Of a stretch of 64,000 nt of DNA, positions 41,882-51,606 are shown one piece after another. The notes beneath the pieces were generated by a model. The model was not told where the DNA came from. It made no database searches and saw only the letters and a program-made list of their open reading frames with translations. Location of the stretch: NCBI GenBank assembly GCA_965116165.1, contig OZ220484.1, forward strand, positions 3,038,001 through 3,102,000, read 5' to 3'. Origin of the DNA: Azophilus sp965116165. GTDB taxonomy: Bacteria; Pseudomonadota; Gammaproteobacteria; Pseudomonadales; Azotimanducaceae. The position numbers and the translations under genes were made by a program. Each line of letters opens with the position of its first letter. Position 1 is the first letter of the stretch.

Positions 41882-43134
41882 GCTTGTGGATCTGGGCAAC
41901 GCTGCTCGCCTTGTTGGCGGTGGTTTTCGCCGTGGTGCCCTTCCTAAGGCCCGCTCGCAAGGACACCGGTGGTACCGTGCCAATCCAGCCCACGGATCCC
42001 GACCGGGCGTTGCGCGCCCTATACCGGCAGCGGCTGGAAGAAATCAAGGAGGAGTACGACGCCGGCGTGCTTGATACCGCTAGCCGAACCGAGGTCGAGC
42101 GGGAGTTGGCGCGGGGTTTGTTGGACGAGTTCGCGCCGTCCCAGGCCGATTCCGCCGTTCTGTCCGGCCCTGTCGACGGCGGTGGGAAAACGGCTTCCTC
42201 AACCCGGCGGGGAAGGGCCTGGTTGCTCGTCGCTGTCGGCATTCCCCTATTGGCATTGGCGGCCTACCTGCGGGTAGGCGAGCCGCAGGCTTCCTGGTTG
42301 CAGGATGCGCATCTTGTCCTGGCACTCGACCCGCGGCGGGACCGGCCGGACATCGACCGATGGCGGGTGCGGCTGGCGAATCGGCTGGAACGCCGGCCGG
42401 CCGACGCCCAGAGTCGCTACCTGCTCGGTCGCATCCAATTCGGGGACGGCGACTATGCGCGGGCGGCGGAATCTTTTGCCTTGGCGCATGCGGCGGCCGG
42501 CGACGATCCCGTCATTGATTCGGCCTGGCTGCGAGCGCTCTATTTGGCGAATGGGGGTTGGCTCGACGAGACGGGCGGGCGCATTGCCGAGCGACTGCTC
42601 GCGCGGCAATCGAACGATCCGATGGTACTGGAGATTCTGGCCATCGACGCCTACCGTCGCGGCGACTACCGGGAAGCGGTGGGGCGGTTCAATCAGGCGC
42701 TTGGCAATGCTTCGGCGCCGACACAACGCGCCGCTCTCGAACACTTTTTCGAACAGGCACGGTCGATGCTCGGCGATCTGGAACCGAACATTGAGGTGGA
42801 ACTGACAGCCCTGGCGCCGCCGCCGGTGTCGGCCACGCTGTTCGTTATTGCCCGTCCGGTGGGCGGCGGCATGCCCTACGCGGTGGTCCGCCGCGCCGCC
42901 GTGCCCTTGCCGGCCCGGGTGCGATTGGACGACGCGGTGACCATGAATCCCGATCTGCCGCTGTCCGCCGCGCAGCGGATTGAAGTGGTGGTGCGCATCA
43001 GTCCAACGGGTGCCGCCATGCGACAACCGGGCGATTGGGAGTGGGTGTCGGATCCCTTGTTGGTCGGAGATAGGTCGACGATTTCGGTCGGGGCGCAATT
43101 GCGACCGCCGGGCAACGAAGAACAATCCGAATAG
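41878..43134 (+). CDS. ccmI: Cytochrome c maturation protein CcmI (CycH)
   Basis: A 418-residue apocytochrome chaperone. Two N-terminal spans (LWIWATLLALLAVVFAVVPF and WLLVAVGIPLLALAAYL) flank a cytoplasmic loop with YRQRLEEIKEEYDAGVL. A TPR region (about residues 165-290) and a C-terminal periplasmic beta domain (VSATLFVIARPVGGGMPYAV, typical of CcmI) follow. Last ccm gene. Confidence 0.92.
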   Translation: MSLWIWATLLALLAVVFAVVPFLRPARKDTGGTVPIQPTDPDRALRALYRQRLEEIKEEYDAGVLDTASRTEVERELARGLLDEFAPSQADSAVLSGPVDGGGKTASSTRRGRAWLLVAVGIPLLALAAYLRVGEPQASWLQDAHLVLALDPRRDRPDIDRWRVRLANRLERRPADAQSRYLLGRIQFGDGDYARAAESFALAHAAAGDDPVIDSAWLRALYLANGGWLDETGGRIAERLLARQSNDPMVLEILAIDAYRRGDYREAVGRFNQALGNASAPTQRAALEHFFEQARSMLGDLEPNIEVELTALAPPPVSATLFVIARPVGGGMPYAVVRRAAVPLPARVRLDDAVTMNPDLPLSAAQRIEVVVRISPTGAAMRQPGDWEWVSDPLLVGDRSTISVGAQLRPPGNEEQSE

Positions 43135-43407
43135 TTCGGCGCGCATCGCCGGGGGTCGAGTCGAGGCGCGGCGGCCCATTTCGTCGGCGAGATGAGTCCA
43201 GATCGAATGAATTCAATCAGATGGTGGCCAAAGGGGTCGCATTTTCCAATAAAGTTGGATTAGACTTGTGCGGCAAGCGGTGAACCGGATGGGATTTGCC
43301 GCGAGGGCTCGCATTGGCAGGCGTGGAGAGCGCCCTGAAGTCTCCCTGTGGCGGTTGCCGGTGCGATGACGTGTTGATGGAACGCCTGCTGTGGGTAGCG
43401 GAGCGCA

Positions 43408-46400
43408 ATGCGCCTTAAGCAGATTAAGTTAGCTGGCTTTAAGTCATTCGTTGATCCGACTTCCGTCGCCCTTCCCGGAAATCGCTGCTCCATCGTGGGC
43501 CCCAACGGTGGCGGTAAATCCAATATCGTCGATGCCCTACGCTGGGTGATGGGCGAAAGCTCGGCCAAGCAACTCCGGGGGCAAAATCTCACCGACGTCA
43601 TATTTCATGGCTGTGGCACGCGGCCGATGGCCGGTGTTGCCTCGATCGAACTGATCTTTGCGAACACCGAGGGGCGCCTTGGTGGCGAGTACGCGGCCTA
43701 TGGCGAAATCTCTATTCGCCGGCAGCTCGGCCGCGACTCGCAATCAACGTATTTCCTGAATGGCACCCGCTGTCGGCGGCGCGATGTGGCGGATATCTTC
43801 CTGGGGACCGGATTTGGCCCGCGCGGCTATTCCATCATCGAGCAGGGCATGATCAGCCAGCTTGCCATGGCGCGTCCCGAAGAACTGAGGGAGTATCTTG
43901 AGGAGGCGGCGGGTATCTCCAAGTATCGGGAACGTCGACGCGAGACGGAAAGCCGCATCAGGCACGCCCGCGAGAATTTGGACCGCTTGCACGACACCCG
44001 GGAAGAGCTGGGCCGAACCCTGGAGCGTCTGCGGCGGCAGGCGGGGGCCGCCCGGCGCTACAGGGAATTGCAAGACGAAGAGCGCCGTTGCGCCGCCGAG
44101 CTGCACGCCATCCGCTATCTGGACATAGCGGCCCGATTGGAAACGTTGGATGGGGATCTGCGGCGCAAGGAAGCGAATCTTGAGCGGCGGCGCTCGCGCC
44201 TGCAATCCGTGGAGACACGGGTTACCGAGGCCCGGGTACGCCACGACGAAACAAACGAAGAATCCCGTTCCCAACAAAGTGCCTTCTACCAGCTCCGCGA
44301 GGCGATTGCGCGCATCGAGCAAACCCTGAAACTCGACCGGGCGCACGTGGCGAAACTTGAGGCGGAACTGGCGGATGTGTGCGGCAAGGCGGTGGAAACG
44401 GCGCGGCGGCTCGACACGGATCAGCGCGATATCAATGGGCTGCGGGCCGCTATTGTCGCGTTGGCCCCCGGTGTTGCGGCCGCTCAAGCGGCGGATGAGC
44501 AGGCCGCGGCCGAACTTGAGCGGGCTGAGCTTGCCTACGCGGCCTGGCAGGACGATTGGGATGCATTCAGCGCTAGGTCGGCGGAGGCGGCGCGGTCCGC
44601 GCAAATGCAGGCATCGCGGATTGAGCATGCCGAGGCATTGCTCGCCACGCTTGCCGGGCGCCTTGAGCGCCTAGCCCATGAGGAACAGTCGCCCGCCGAT
44701 GTCGAATGGGAACAAGTCAACCGCCTGGCCGCGAAAATTGCCGCGGAACAGGCGCGGCGCTCGGCACTCGAGGATGATGTTGAACGATGTCGCGGGGAAA
44801 TAGCCGTCGTGCGCGAAAGCAGCCTGAACGGCGAGGCGGAACGGGATGAGGCCCGCGGGAAGCTGCAGGCACTCCGCCAAGAACTGGTGATGTTGCGGGC
44901 CACGCAAGAAGCCGCCCTTGGTCGCGCCGACGACGGCATGGCGGATTGGCTTGTCGAGCAGGGCTTGGCGGCGGTGCCTCGGCTGGGTGAAATCCTGAGT
45001 GTCGTGCCGGGGTGGGAACGGGCCGTGGAGATGGTGCTCGGCGACTTTCTACAGGGTTTGCGGGTCGATGATGCGCTGCGCTTCGCGGACGCTCTGCCGA
45101 CACTGCAAAGCGGTAGCCTCACTTTGGTGGAAGGACGCATTGAGGCGGCTGCGGACGGCGAGTTGCCGAGCCTTGGTTCGCTGATTCGCAGCTCGGGCAT
45201 ACAGCTTGGCTCGCTGCTGAACGGCGTTTTCGCGGCCGAATCCAATGCGGTTGCCTTGGCGAGCCGGTCGCGACTCAAGCCGGGCGAAAGCATCGTGACT
45301 CGCTCCGGCCTTTGGTTGGGGCCGGATTGGTTGCGCATGATGCCTGATCGGGACGGCGACGCCGGCATCATTGAGGGCGCTCAGAAGTTGGAAACACTCG
45401 AAGTGTGGGTCGAGGAGGCGGAATCCTCGGTGGCGCGGCGCCAAGGCGAGCTAGAGGATGCCCGGGCAAGGCTGCGGGCGCTTGAGCAACGGCGGGAATC
45501 TCTCCAGAGGCAGGCCGACACGACGAGCGAAGCACTTGCCGAGTTGAAGGCGGACCACGGCGTACAGCGCGTGAAGTTGGAAACGGCCGATGCGCAGCGC
45601 GGCCGCTTGCGACTCGAACAGGCGGAATTGGAGCGACAAATTACCGAAGAGCGCGAGAAACTCGCGGCCGCCCGCGAACTTCTGGCCAAGGCGGAGCGCC
45701 AATCGGAAGCACAGATCCCAATGGGTCGAGCGCTCGCGGAGGCCAAGCGTCGCCTACAGGGGGAACTGGACGGGGCGCGTCGGGCCGTGCGCGCGCGCCA
45801 CGATGAATTTCATGCGTTGCATGTTGAACGGCAGGGACGGGTTGCGCGTCTTGATGCGACTCGCATGGCGCGTCGACGCCTGGTCGAACGGGCCGACGAA
45901 TACGAGAGCCGCCGTGCGGTGCTGGCAAAGACTATCGAGGAGGCCTCGGTGCCCTTGCCGGCCATGCAGGCGGAGCTCGCAGCCAAGCTTGCCCTGCAGC
46001 ATGGGGCGGAGGAGCGCCAGCGGGCGCTTAGTGCGCGACTCGCCGAGTTAAGCGAGCGAATTCGGGAGTTGGAAGGCACCCGCAAAGCGACCGCGGCCGA
46101 TGTCGATGCGGCCCGCGGGGAATTGGAGGCGGCCCGGGTCGAACGCCGGGGGCTGTGTGTCGAACAGGCCAATGTTCGGGAGAAGGTGGAGGCCACCGGC
46201 CACGCCATGCAGGGTGTGCTGGATAGCTTGCCCGACGATGCGACCGCGGATGTTTGGGAACAGCGGCTTGATCGCCTCGACCGGAGCATTCGCCGCTTGC
46301 AGCCGGTCAACCTCGCGGCCATCGACGAATACGGTGTCGAGGCCGAGCGCAAAGCCTGGCTTGACGCCCAGTACGAAGACTTGGACCGGGCGCTGGAAAC

Positions 46401-46914
46401 CCTGCGTACCGCCATCCGCAAAATCGATGCGGAGACGCGCTCCCGATTCAAGGAAACCTTTGAGGCGGTCAATCGCCATTTGGCGGAGATCTTTCCCAAA
46501 CTGTTCGGCGGCGGACACGCCGAGTTGGTGCTGACCGGGGAGGACTTGCTGGATACGGGCGTTGCGGTGTTGGCGAGACCACGGGGGAAACGCAATGTCA
46601 GTGTGCATCAACTGTCCGGCGGCGAAAAGGCGTTGGCCGCGGTGGCGCTCATATTCGCGATCTTCCGCCTCAATCCCAGCCCGGTTTGCGTGCTGGACGA
46701 AATCGATGCGCCCCTGGACGACACCAATGTTGTGCGCGTTGCGCAACTGATTCGGGAAATGTCCCGGGGCGTGCAGTTCGTCGTTATTACCCACAACAAG
46801 CTCACCATGGAGATGGCCGACCATTTGATTGGCGTCACCATGGGCGAGCCGGGCGTGTCGCGCTTGGTTTCGGTGGATATCGACGAGGCTGCGGCAATGG
46901 CGGCGTCGGCATGA
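43408..46914 (+). CDS. smc: Chromosome partition protein SMC
   Basis: A 1168-residue SMC ATPase. N-terminal head starts MRLKQIKLAGFKSFVDPT with Walker A GPNGGGKSN (31-39). Long coiled coils surround a hinge at about residues 500-650 (VPRLGEILSVVPGWERAVEM ...). The C-terminal head carries the signature LSGGEKALAAVAL, Walker B VCVLDEIDAPLDD and D-loop. Coiled-coil Arg/Glu/Ala richness is normal. It is followed by zipA and ligA, the order seen in Pseudomonas and relatives. No mukBEF or scpAB is nearby. Confidence 0.95.
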   Translation: MRLKQIKLAGFKSFVDPTSVALPGNRCSIVGPNGGGKSNIVDALRWVMGESSAKQLRGQNLTDVIFHGCGTRPMAGVASIELIFANTEGRLGGEYAAYGEISIRRQLGRDSQSTYFLNGTRCRRRDVADIFLGTGFGPRGYSIIEQGMISQLAMARPEELREYLEEAAGISKYRERRRETESRIRHARENLDRLHDTREELGRTLERLRRQAGAARRYRELQDEERRCAAELHAIRYLDIAARLETLDGDLRRKEANLERRRSRLQSVETRVTEARVRHDETNEESRSQQSAFYQLREAIARIEQTLKLDRAHVAKLEAELADVCGKAVETARRLDTDQRDINGLRAAIVALAPGVAAAQAADEQAAAELERAELAYAAWQDDWDAFSARSAEAARSAQMQASRIEHAEALLATLAGRLERLAHEEQSPADVEWEQVNRLAAKIAAEQARRSALEDDVERCRGEIAVVRESSLNGEAERDEARGKLQALRQELVMLRATQEAALGRADDGMADWLVEQGLAAVPRLGEILSVVPGWERAVEMVLGDFLQGLRVDDALRFADALPTLQSGSLTLVEGRIEAAADGELPSLGSLIRSSGIQLGSLLNGVFAAESNAVALASRSRLKPGESIVTRSGLWLGPDWLRMMPDRDGDAGIIEGAQKLETLEVWVEEAESSVARRQGELEDARARLRALEQRRESLQRQADTTSEALAELKADHGVQRVKLETADAQRGRLRLEQAELERQITEEREKLAAARELLAKAERQSEAQIPMGRALAEAKRRLQGELDGARRAVRARHDEFHALHVERQGRVARLDATRMARRRLVERADEYESRRAVLAKTIEEASVPLPAMQAELAAKLALQHGAEERQRALSARLAELSERIRELEGTRKATAADVDAARGELEAARVERRGLCVEQANVREKVEATGHAMQGVLDSLPDDATADVWEQRLDRLDRSIRRLQPVNLAAIDEYGVEAERKAWLDAQYEDLDRALETLRTAIRKIDAETRSRFKETFEAVNRHLAEIFPKLFGGGHAELVLTGEDLLDTGVAVLARPRGKRNVSVHQLSGGEKALAAVALIFAIFRLNPSPVCVLDEIDAPLDDTNVVRVAQLIREMSRGVQFVVITHNKLTMEMADHLIGVTMGEPGVSRLVSVDIDEAAAMAASA

Positions 46915-47039
46915 ACGCATCGGGCACCCCGGTGTTTGGCGTGCGCGAGTGCCGCATTTTTTATTTTGCCCCGAGCAATCTTGACGGGGCTGTGGCGTAC
47001 CCCCGCAGTGACGGGGAGACACTTGATTATTCCGGGTGA
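46911..47039 (+). CDS. Small open frame after smc
   Basis: A 42-codon frame whose ATG overlaps the smc stop (ATGA). It would encode MNASGTPVFGVRECRIFYFA followed by PSNLDGAVAYPRSDGETLDY-SG. No family is recognised and the overlap is the only support for translation. It may simply be the smc-zipA spacer. Confidence 0.25.
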   Translation: MNASGTPVFGVRECRIFYFAPSNLDGAVAYPRSDGETLDYSG

Positions 47040-47067
47040 CCGGAGGGCCTGCAAGAGGATCTAAAGC

Positions 47068-48156
47068 GTGAACATCGAGAACATCGACATCAAGGATCTT
47101 GTGTTGATCGGCGGTGCTTTATTCACCGTCGGAGTCATCATCCACGGGTTCTGGCTGGCGTGGCGCTCTCGCACGGCGCCGTTGCGTCTGGAGGTTTTGC
47201 CGGAGCTGCGGTCGGAGAACGATGAGGTAGACGATTATTGGGGGGGGGAATTGCCGAACGGTGGTGGTCGCCCGGTGGAGCCGATACAGCGGGGCCTTGA
47301 TTTTGACGATACCCCAGCACCGGTGGAGCCGGTTAAACAGCCGTCGCAGACACCGGCACGGCGGCCTCGGGTTGAAGAGGCATCCCCACCCCCTGCGGCG
47401 GCGGAAACGGAAATGGAAGCGCAAGCTCGCGGCAGAATGGAAGAGCGAAAAGCAGGCCCTGCGGTGGCGGAAACGGAAATGGAAACGGAAGCGGTAGACT
47501 CGGCTCACCCGGAAGCGGCGGCGACGCCCTCGCGGTGGTCCGGGGCGAGCCCGGTGATGTCCGGAGGGCCGGAGGCGGATTCGGCGAGGTCGCGCTGGTC
47601 GGAACGGCAGGCGGCATCCGGATCCGAGCCGGATAGGCGCCGGGAATCTTCGCGTTGGTCGGAAGCGGATGATGAAATCGACCCACACGATGATGCGAGT
47701 GCCGCATCCGCGACACCAACAACGCAGGATTTGCTCGTCATCAACCTGTTTGCCCCGGACGAAGCGCCCTTCAGGGGAGAGGCGTTGCTTGCGGCGATGC
47801 GCAAGCGGGGTCTCAAGTACGGCGAAATGCGGATATTCCACCGTTTCGACCCCGCGACCAAGGCGATTCGATTCAGCGTTGCCAATGTGGTGGAGCCCGG
47901 ACATTTCGACATGGGCAGCGTTGCCACCCTGGTTTCGCCGGGCCTGGTCTTTTTTATGCAATTGCCGGGTCCGGCGGATCCGGAGGAAACCGTGGAGGAC
48001 ATGATCGACATTGCGCGGGGGATTGCCGATGATCTTGGCGCCGTGCTCAAGGACGAGCATATGGCGCTGCTTACCCCACAAAGAATTGCCGACTACCGTG
48101 AACGCGCTGCCGAGTATTCGCATCGACAACCGGCACGGCGGGTCGGGGCGATGTAG
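47068..48156 (+). CDS. zipA: Cell division protein ZipA
   Basis: A 362-residue FtsZ anchor: an N-terminal membrane helix (KDLVLIGGALFTVGVIIHGF), a Pro/Glu/Arg-rich linker (residues about 50-225) with repeated R-W-S segments (SRWSGA, SRWSER, SRWSEA), and a C-terminal FtsZ-binding domain starting LLVINLFAPDEAPFRGEALL. It starts at GTG. ZipA occurs essentially in Gammaproteobacteria, making it a good lineage marker. Confidence 0.93.
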   Translation: MNIENIDIKDLVLIGGALFTVGVIIHGFWLAWRSRTAPLRLEVLPELRSENDEVDDYWGGELPNGGGRPVEPIQRGLDFDDTPAPVEPVKQPSQTPARRPRVEEASPPPAAAETEMEAQARGRMEERKAGPAVAETEMETEAVDSAHPEAAATPSRWSGASPVMSGGPEADSARSRWSERQAASGSEPDRRRESSRWSEADDEIDPHDDASAASATPTTQDLLVINLFAPDEAPFRGEALLAAMRKRGLKYGEMRIFHRFDPATKAIRFSVANVVEPGHFDMGSVATLVSPGLVFFMQLPGPADPEETVEDMIDIARGIADDLGAVLKDEHMALLTPQRIADYRERAAEYSHRQPARRVGAM

Positions 48157-48300
48157 ATTGTTGAGCGCCCAACGGCCTTTGTATGCCCCTCGCGGCTTTC
48201 CATTGGGCGGGCCCGCGGAAAATTCGTCAATTCGGACTGATTCGCAGACAGGTTCCCGCTAAGCTTGCGGCGGCTTGCGAAGGATGGCTGCCGCCCGACA

Positions 48301-50484
48301 ATGGACAGGCTTGATGAACTCCGGGAACTGATTCGCCACCACAACCACCGCTATCACGTCCTGGATGACCCCGAGATTGCCGATGCGGAATACGACGCCC
48401 TGTTCGATGAACTCGTAGCTCTGGAGCGCGAATATCCGGAGCGTGTCACCCCGGAGTCGCCGACCCAGCGTGTCGGTGCCGAGCCGCTTTCGGAATTCGC
48501 TTCCGTGCATCATCCCGTGGCCATGCTGTCGCTCGACAAGGTGAGCGCCGTCGAGGCACTCGCGGAGTGGATCGCGCGTTGCCGCGCACGGCTGGGGGAG
48601 GAGGCCATGGCCTTTACCTGCGAGCCGAAAATTGATGGGGTAGCCGTGGCCCTCACCTACGAGGAGGGTCGTCTCGCCTTGGCGGCCACCCGTGGCGACG
48701 GACGCGCCGGGGAGGATATCACCGCCAATGTGCGCACCATCGCCACCGTTCCGCTATACCTGACCGGCACTGGTTTCCCCCCGCGTTTCGAGGTGCGCGG
48801 TGAAATCTATATGACCCGCGCCGACATGGAGGCGTTCAACGAACGCGCTCGCGCCGCCGGCGACAAGCCTCTGGTCAACCCGCGCAACGGCGCCGCCGGC
48901 AGCCTGCGGCAACTCGACCCGCGGGTTACCGCGGGCAGGCCGCTGAACATGTACTGCTATAGTCTCGGCTGGCTGGCTGGTGGCCAGTGGCCCGAAACCC
49001 AGACCGAGGCGTTGGGCTGGCTTGGGGCCTGGGGGCTGAGAACCAATCCGGAAGTGGTGCTGGCCGATGGCATGGCTGCTTGTCGAGCCTATGTTGAGAA
49101 ACTGTCGGAACGGCGGGGAGAGCTTGCCTACGACATCGACGGTGCCGTCATCAAGGTCGATTCTCTCGATCAGCAAAGGCGTTTGGGCACGGTTACGCGC
49201 AAGCCGCGCTGGGCGGTGGCGTACAAATATCCGGCGGAGGAGGCCACAACCACCGTGCTCGCGGTGGAATTCCAGGTTGGCCGAACGGGGGCCATCACGC
49301 CGGTCGCCAAACTCGAGCCGGTATTCGTCGGCGGTGTGACGGTAAGCAATGCCACACTGCACAATATGGATGAGGTTCGGCGGCTCGATTTACGTGTTGG
49401 CGATGCCGTGATGGTGCGGCGAGCGGGCGATGTGATACCGCAGGTGGTTTCGGTGATTGCGGGTCGTCGCCCGGAAAACACCCGCCCGGTGGAATTGCCG
49501 GCTTCCTGTCCAGCTTGCGGCAGTCCCATCGTACACCGTGGGAGGGAAGTGGCTGTGCATCCGAGCGAGGGGGGTGGGGCGCCTGCGCGCGAACAGCCTG
49601 GGACGCTTGCACCAGAGCGGGGTGCCATTGCACGGCGGGAGGAGACTGCGGCGCCTTCACAAATCCCGGCCGGCGTGCCGCGGGACGAGACGATTGATGC
49701 GCGCGCCAAGCAGGAAGTTGTGGCGCGGTGCAGCGTCGGGCCGTCGGTATGCCCCGCCCAGCGCAAGGAGGGCCTGATGCACTACGCGTCGCGTTTGGCT
49801 ATGGACATCGAGGGGCTCGGCGAAAAACTGATCGATCAACTTGTGGAGCGGAAACTCGTCGCCACGCCCGCCGACCTGTATGCGCTGGATGTCGATACCT
49901 TGAGGGGGCTTGAGCGCATGGGCGAAAAATCCACGGAAAACCTGTGCAAGGCGCTCGCGTCGAGCAAGCGGACCACCCTGCCGAGGTTCATCTACGCTTT
50001 GGGCATTCGTGAAGTCGGGGAAGCAACGGCGTTCAATCTGGCCGAACACTTTGGCGAGATCAATGCGTTGCGGGCCGCGGACACGGAGATGCTGGAGACA
50101 GTACCGGATGTGGGGCCGATTGTGGCCGCAAACATTGCCGCTTGGTTTGCGGACGATGCCAACGCAAAGGTGTTGGATGCGTTGCTTGCGGCGGGCGTCA
50201 ATTGGCCCGATATGGAGACCCGCGCCAAGCCGCTCATAGGGGAGACCTGGGTGCTGACCGGCTCGCTGCGCGACATGACCCGCAACGAGGCGAAGGCGCG
50301 GCTCGTTGCCCTCGGCGCCCGTGTCGCGGGCAGCGTGTCCGCAAAGACCACCCGGGTTGTCGCGGGCGACCGCGCGGGTGGCAAACTTGCCAAGGCGCGG
50401 GAATTCGGCGTGCCGGAGATGACCGAGGCGGACTTCGCGGCCTTCCTAGCCGATCCGATTCAGTATCGGCTCGGGCGGGAGTAG
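48301..50484 (+). CDS. ligA: NAD-dependent DNA ligase LigA
   Basis: 727 residues. The adenylation-domain lysine is K110 in CEPKIDG. The OB fold (EFQVGRTGAITPVAKLEPV), zinc finger, HhH repeats and C-terminal BRCT domain (WVLTGSLRDMTRNEAKARLV) are all present. The zinc finger is unusual: Cys403/Cys406 (CPAC) and Cys477/Cys484 are separated by about 70 residues instead of about 15. The insert is rich in Gly, Pro, Ala, Glu and Arg (about residues 419-472). Start at ATG 48301; the frame is open 12 codons further. Its 3' end overlaps convergent purM by 39 bp. Confidence 0.93.
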   Translation: MDRLDELRELIRHHNHRYHVLDDPEIADAEYDALFDELVALEREYPERVTPESPTQRVGAEPLSEFASVHHPVAMLSLDKVSAVEALAEWIARCRARLGEEAMAFTCEPKIDGVAVALTYEEGRLALAATRGDGRAGEDITANVRTIATVPLYLTGTGFPPRFEVRGEIYMTRADMEAFNERARAAGDKPLVNPRNGAAGSLRQLDPRVTAGRPLNMYCYSLGWLAGGQWPETQTEALGWLGAWGLRTNPEVVLADGMAACRAYVEKLSERRGELAYDIDGAVIKVDSLDQQRRLGTVTRKPRWAVAYKYPAEEATTTVLAVEFQVGRTGAITPVAKLEPVFVGGVTVSNATLHNMDEVRRLDLRVGDAVMVRRAGDVIPQVVSVIAGRRPENTRPVELPASCPACGSPIVHRGREVAVHPSEGGGAPAREQPGTLAPERGAIARREETAAPSQIPAGVPRDETIDARAKQEVVARCSVGPSVCPAQRKEGLMHYASRLAMDIEGLGEKLIDQLVERKLVATPADLYALDVDTLRGLERMGEKSTENLCKALASSKRTTLPRFIYALGIREVGEATAFNLAEHFGEINALRAADTEMLETVPDVGPIVAANIAAWFADDANAKVLDALLAAGVNWPDMETRAKPLIGETWVLTGSLRDMTRNEAKARLVALGARVAGSVSAKTTRVVAGDRAGGKLAKAREFGVPEMTEADFAAFLADPIQYRLGRE

Positions 50485-51492
50485 CAGTTCGCTTGCGCCG
50501 CACGCATGACCGCGTTCCACGACATCGCCAATTTTGACGGCCGGTTCACCGTTTTCCCTTAACACGGCGATTGCCGTGTCGGCTTGGTCGGCGGGGACGC
50601 AGACCACAAATCCAATGCCGCAGTTGAAGGTGCGCAGCATCTCCCTCTCGTCGATCCGGCCCTCGCTCTGTAGCCACTCGAATATGCTCGGTCGTTGCCA
50701 TGCCCCGAGCCGGATGCGAGTGGCCAGATTGTCGCCGCGGAGCATGCGGGGGACATTTTCAATGATGCCCCCACCGGTGATATTGGCCATGGCTCGCACT
50801 TCGACCTTGTCGATTAGACTGAGAATCGACCGGGCGTAGATGCGTGTGGGCGCGAGCAGGCGACGGCGAATTTCCTCGCCCGGTGGCGTTCGCCGGCGCA
50901 CCAGAATGGCCCGGATCAACGAGAAGCCATTGGCATGCGGGCCATCGGCGCGGAGGCCGAGCAAACAATCGCCAACCTCAATTTTGCTGCCGTCGATGAT
51001 TCTGTCGCGCTCGACCACACCCACGCAGAACCCGGCGATGTCGTAGTCCTGGTCGGCGTACATCCCCGGCATTTCAGCGGTCTCACCCCCGGCCAGCGCA
51101 CAGCCGGCCTCCGCGCAGCCGTCGGCAACGCCTCGGATGACGCGCTCCGCAATATCCACATCAAGGCGGCCGGAGGCGTAGTAGTCGAGAAACAGCAGGG
51201 GTTGCGCACCGGTTACGAGGACGTCGTTGACGCACATGGCGACGAGATCCTGACCGATGCCGTCGTGCTTGTCCCAATCGATGGCGAGCTTGAGTTTGGT
51301 GCCGACGCCGTCCGTGCCGGTGGCGAGCACGGGTCGCCTGTAGCCGACCGGTATCTCCACCAGGGCGGCGAATCCACCGAGGCCGTGGAGTACTTCCGGC
51401 CCGTGGGTGGACCTGCAGGCGTCCGCAATGCGCGCCACGAGTTCATTGCCCGCATCGACATCGACACCGGCTTCGCGATACGTGAGTCCCAT
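50446..51492 (-). CDS. purM: Phosphoribosylformylglycinamidine cyclo-ligase
   Basis: A 348-residue AIR synthetase. MGLTYREAGVDVDAGNELV at the N-terminus; ATP/Mg site GTDGVGTKLKLA; VNDVLVTGAQPLLFLDYYA; GGETAEMPGMY. Step five of purine synthesis. It converges on ligA with a 39-bp overlap of coding sequence. It is separated from purN, which is at the far left of the window. Confidence 0.95.
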   Translation of the reverse strand: MGLTYREAGVDVDAGNELVARIADACRSTHGPEVLHGLGGFAALVEIPVGYRRPVLATGTDGVGTKLKLAIDWDKHDGIGQDLVAMCVNDVLVTGAQPLLFLDYYASGRLDVDIAERVIRGVADGCAEAGCALAGGETAEMPGMYADQDYDIAGFCVGVVERDRIIDGSKIEVGDCLLGLRADGPHANGFSLIRAILVRRRTPPGEEIRRRLLAPTRIYARSILSLIDKVEVRAMANITGGGIIENVPRMLRGDNLATRIRLGAWQRPSIFEWLQSEGRIDEREMLRTFNCGIGFVVCVPADQADTAIAVLRENGEPAVKIGDVVERGHACGASELLLPPEPILNRIG

Positions 51493-51606
51493 CCGCGATA
51501 GTGTAGCTTGGAAGCTCCTTACACCCCAAGTACGCCGTTCGGTTAAAATCGCCCGCTTGCCAACTAGGAGGATGGATCGATCACCCCCAGGATCGGTAAA
51601 CGGGTC

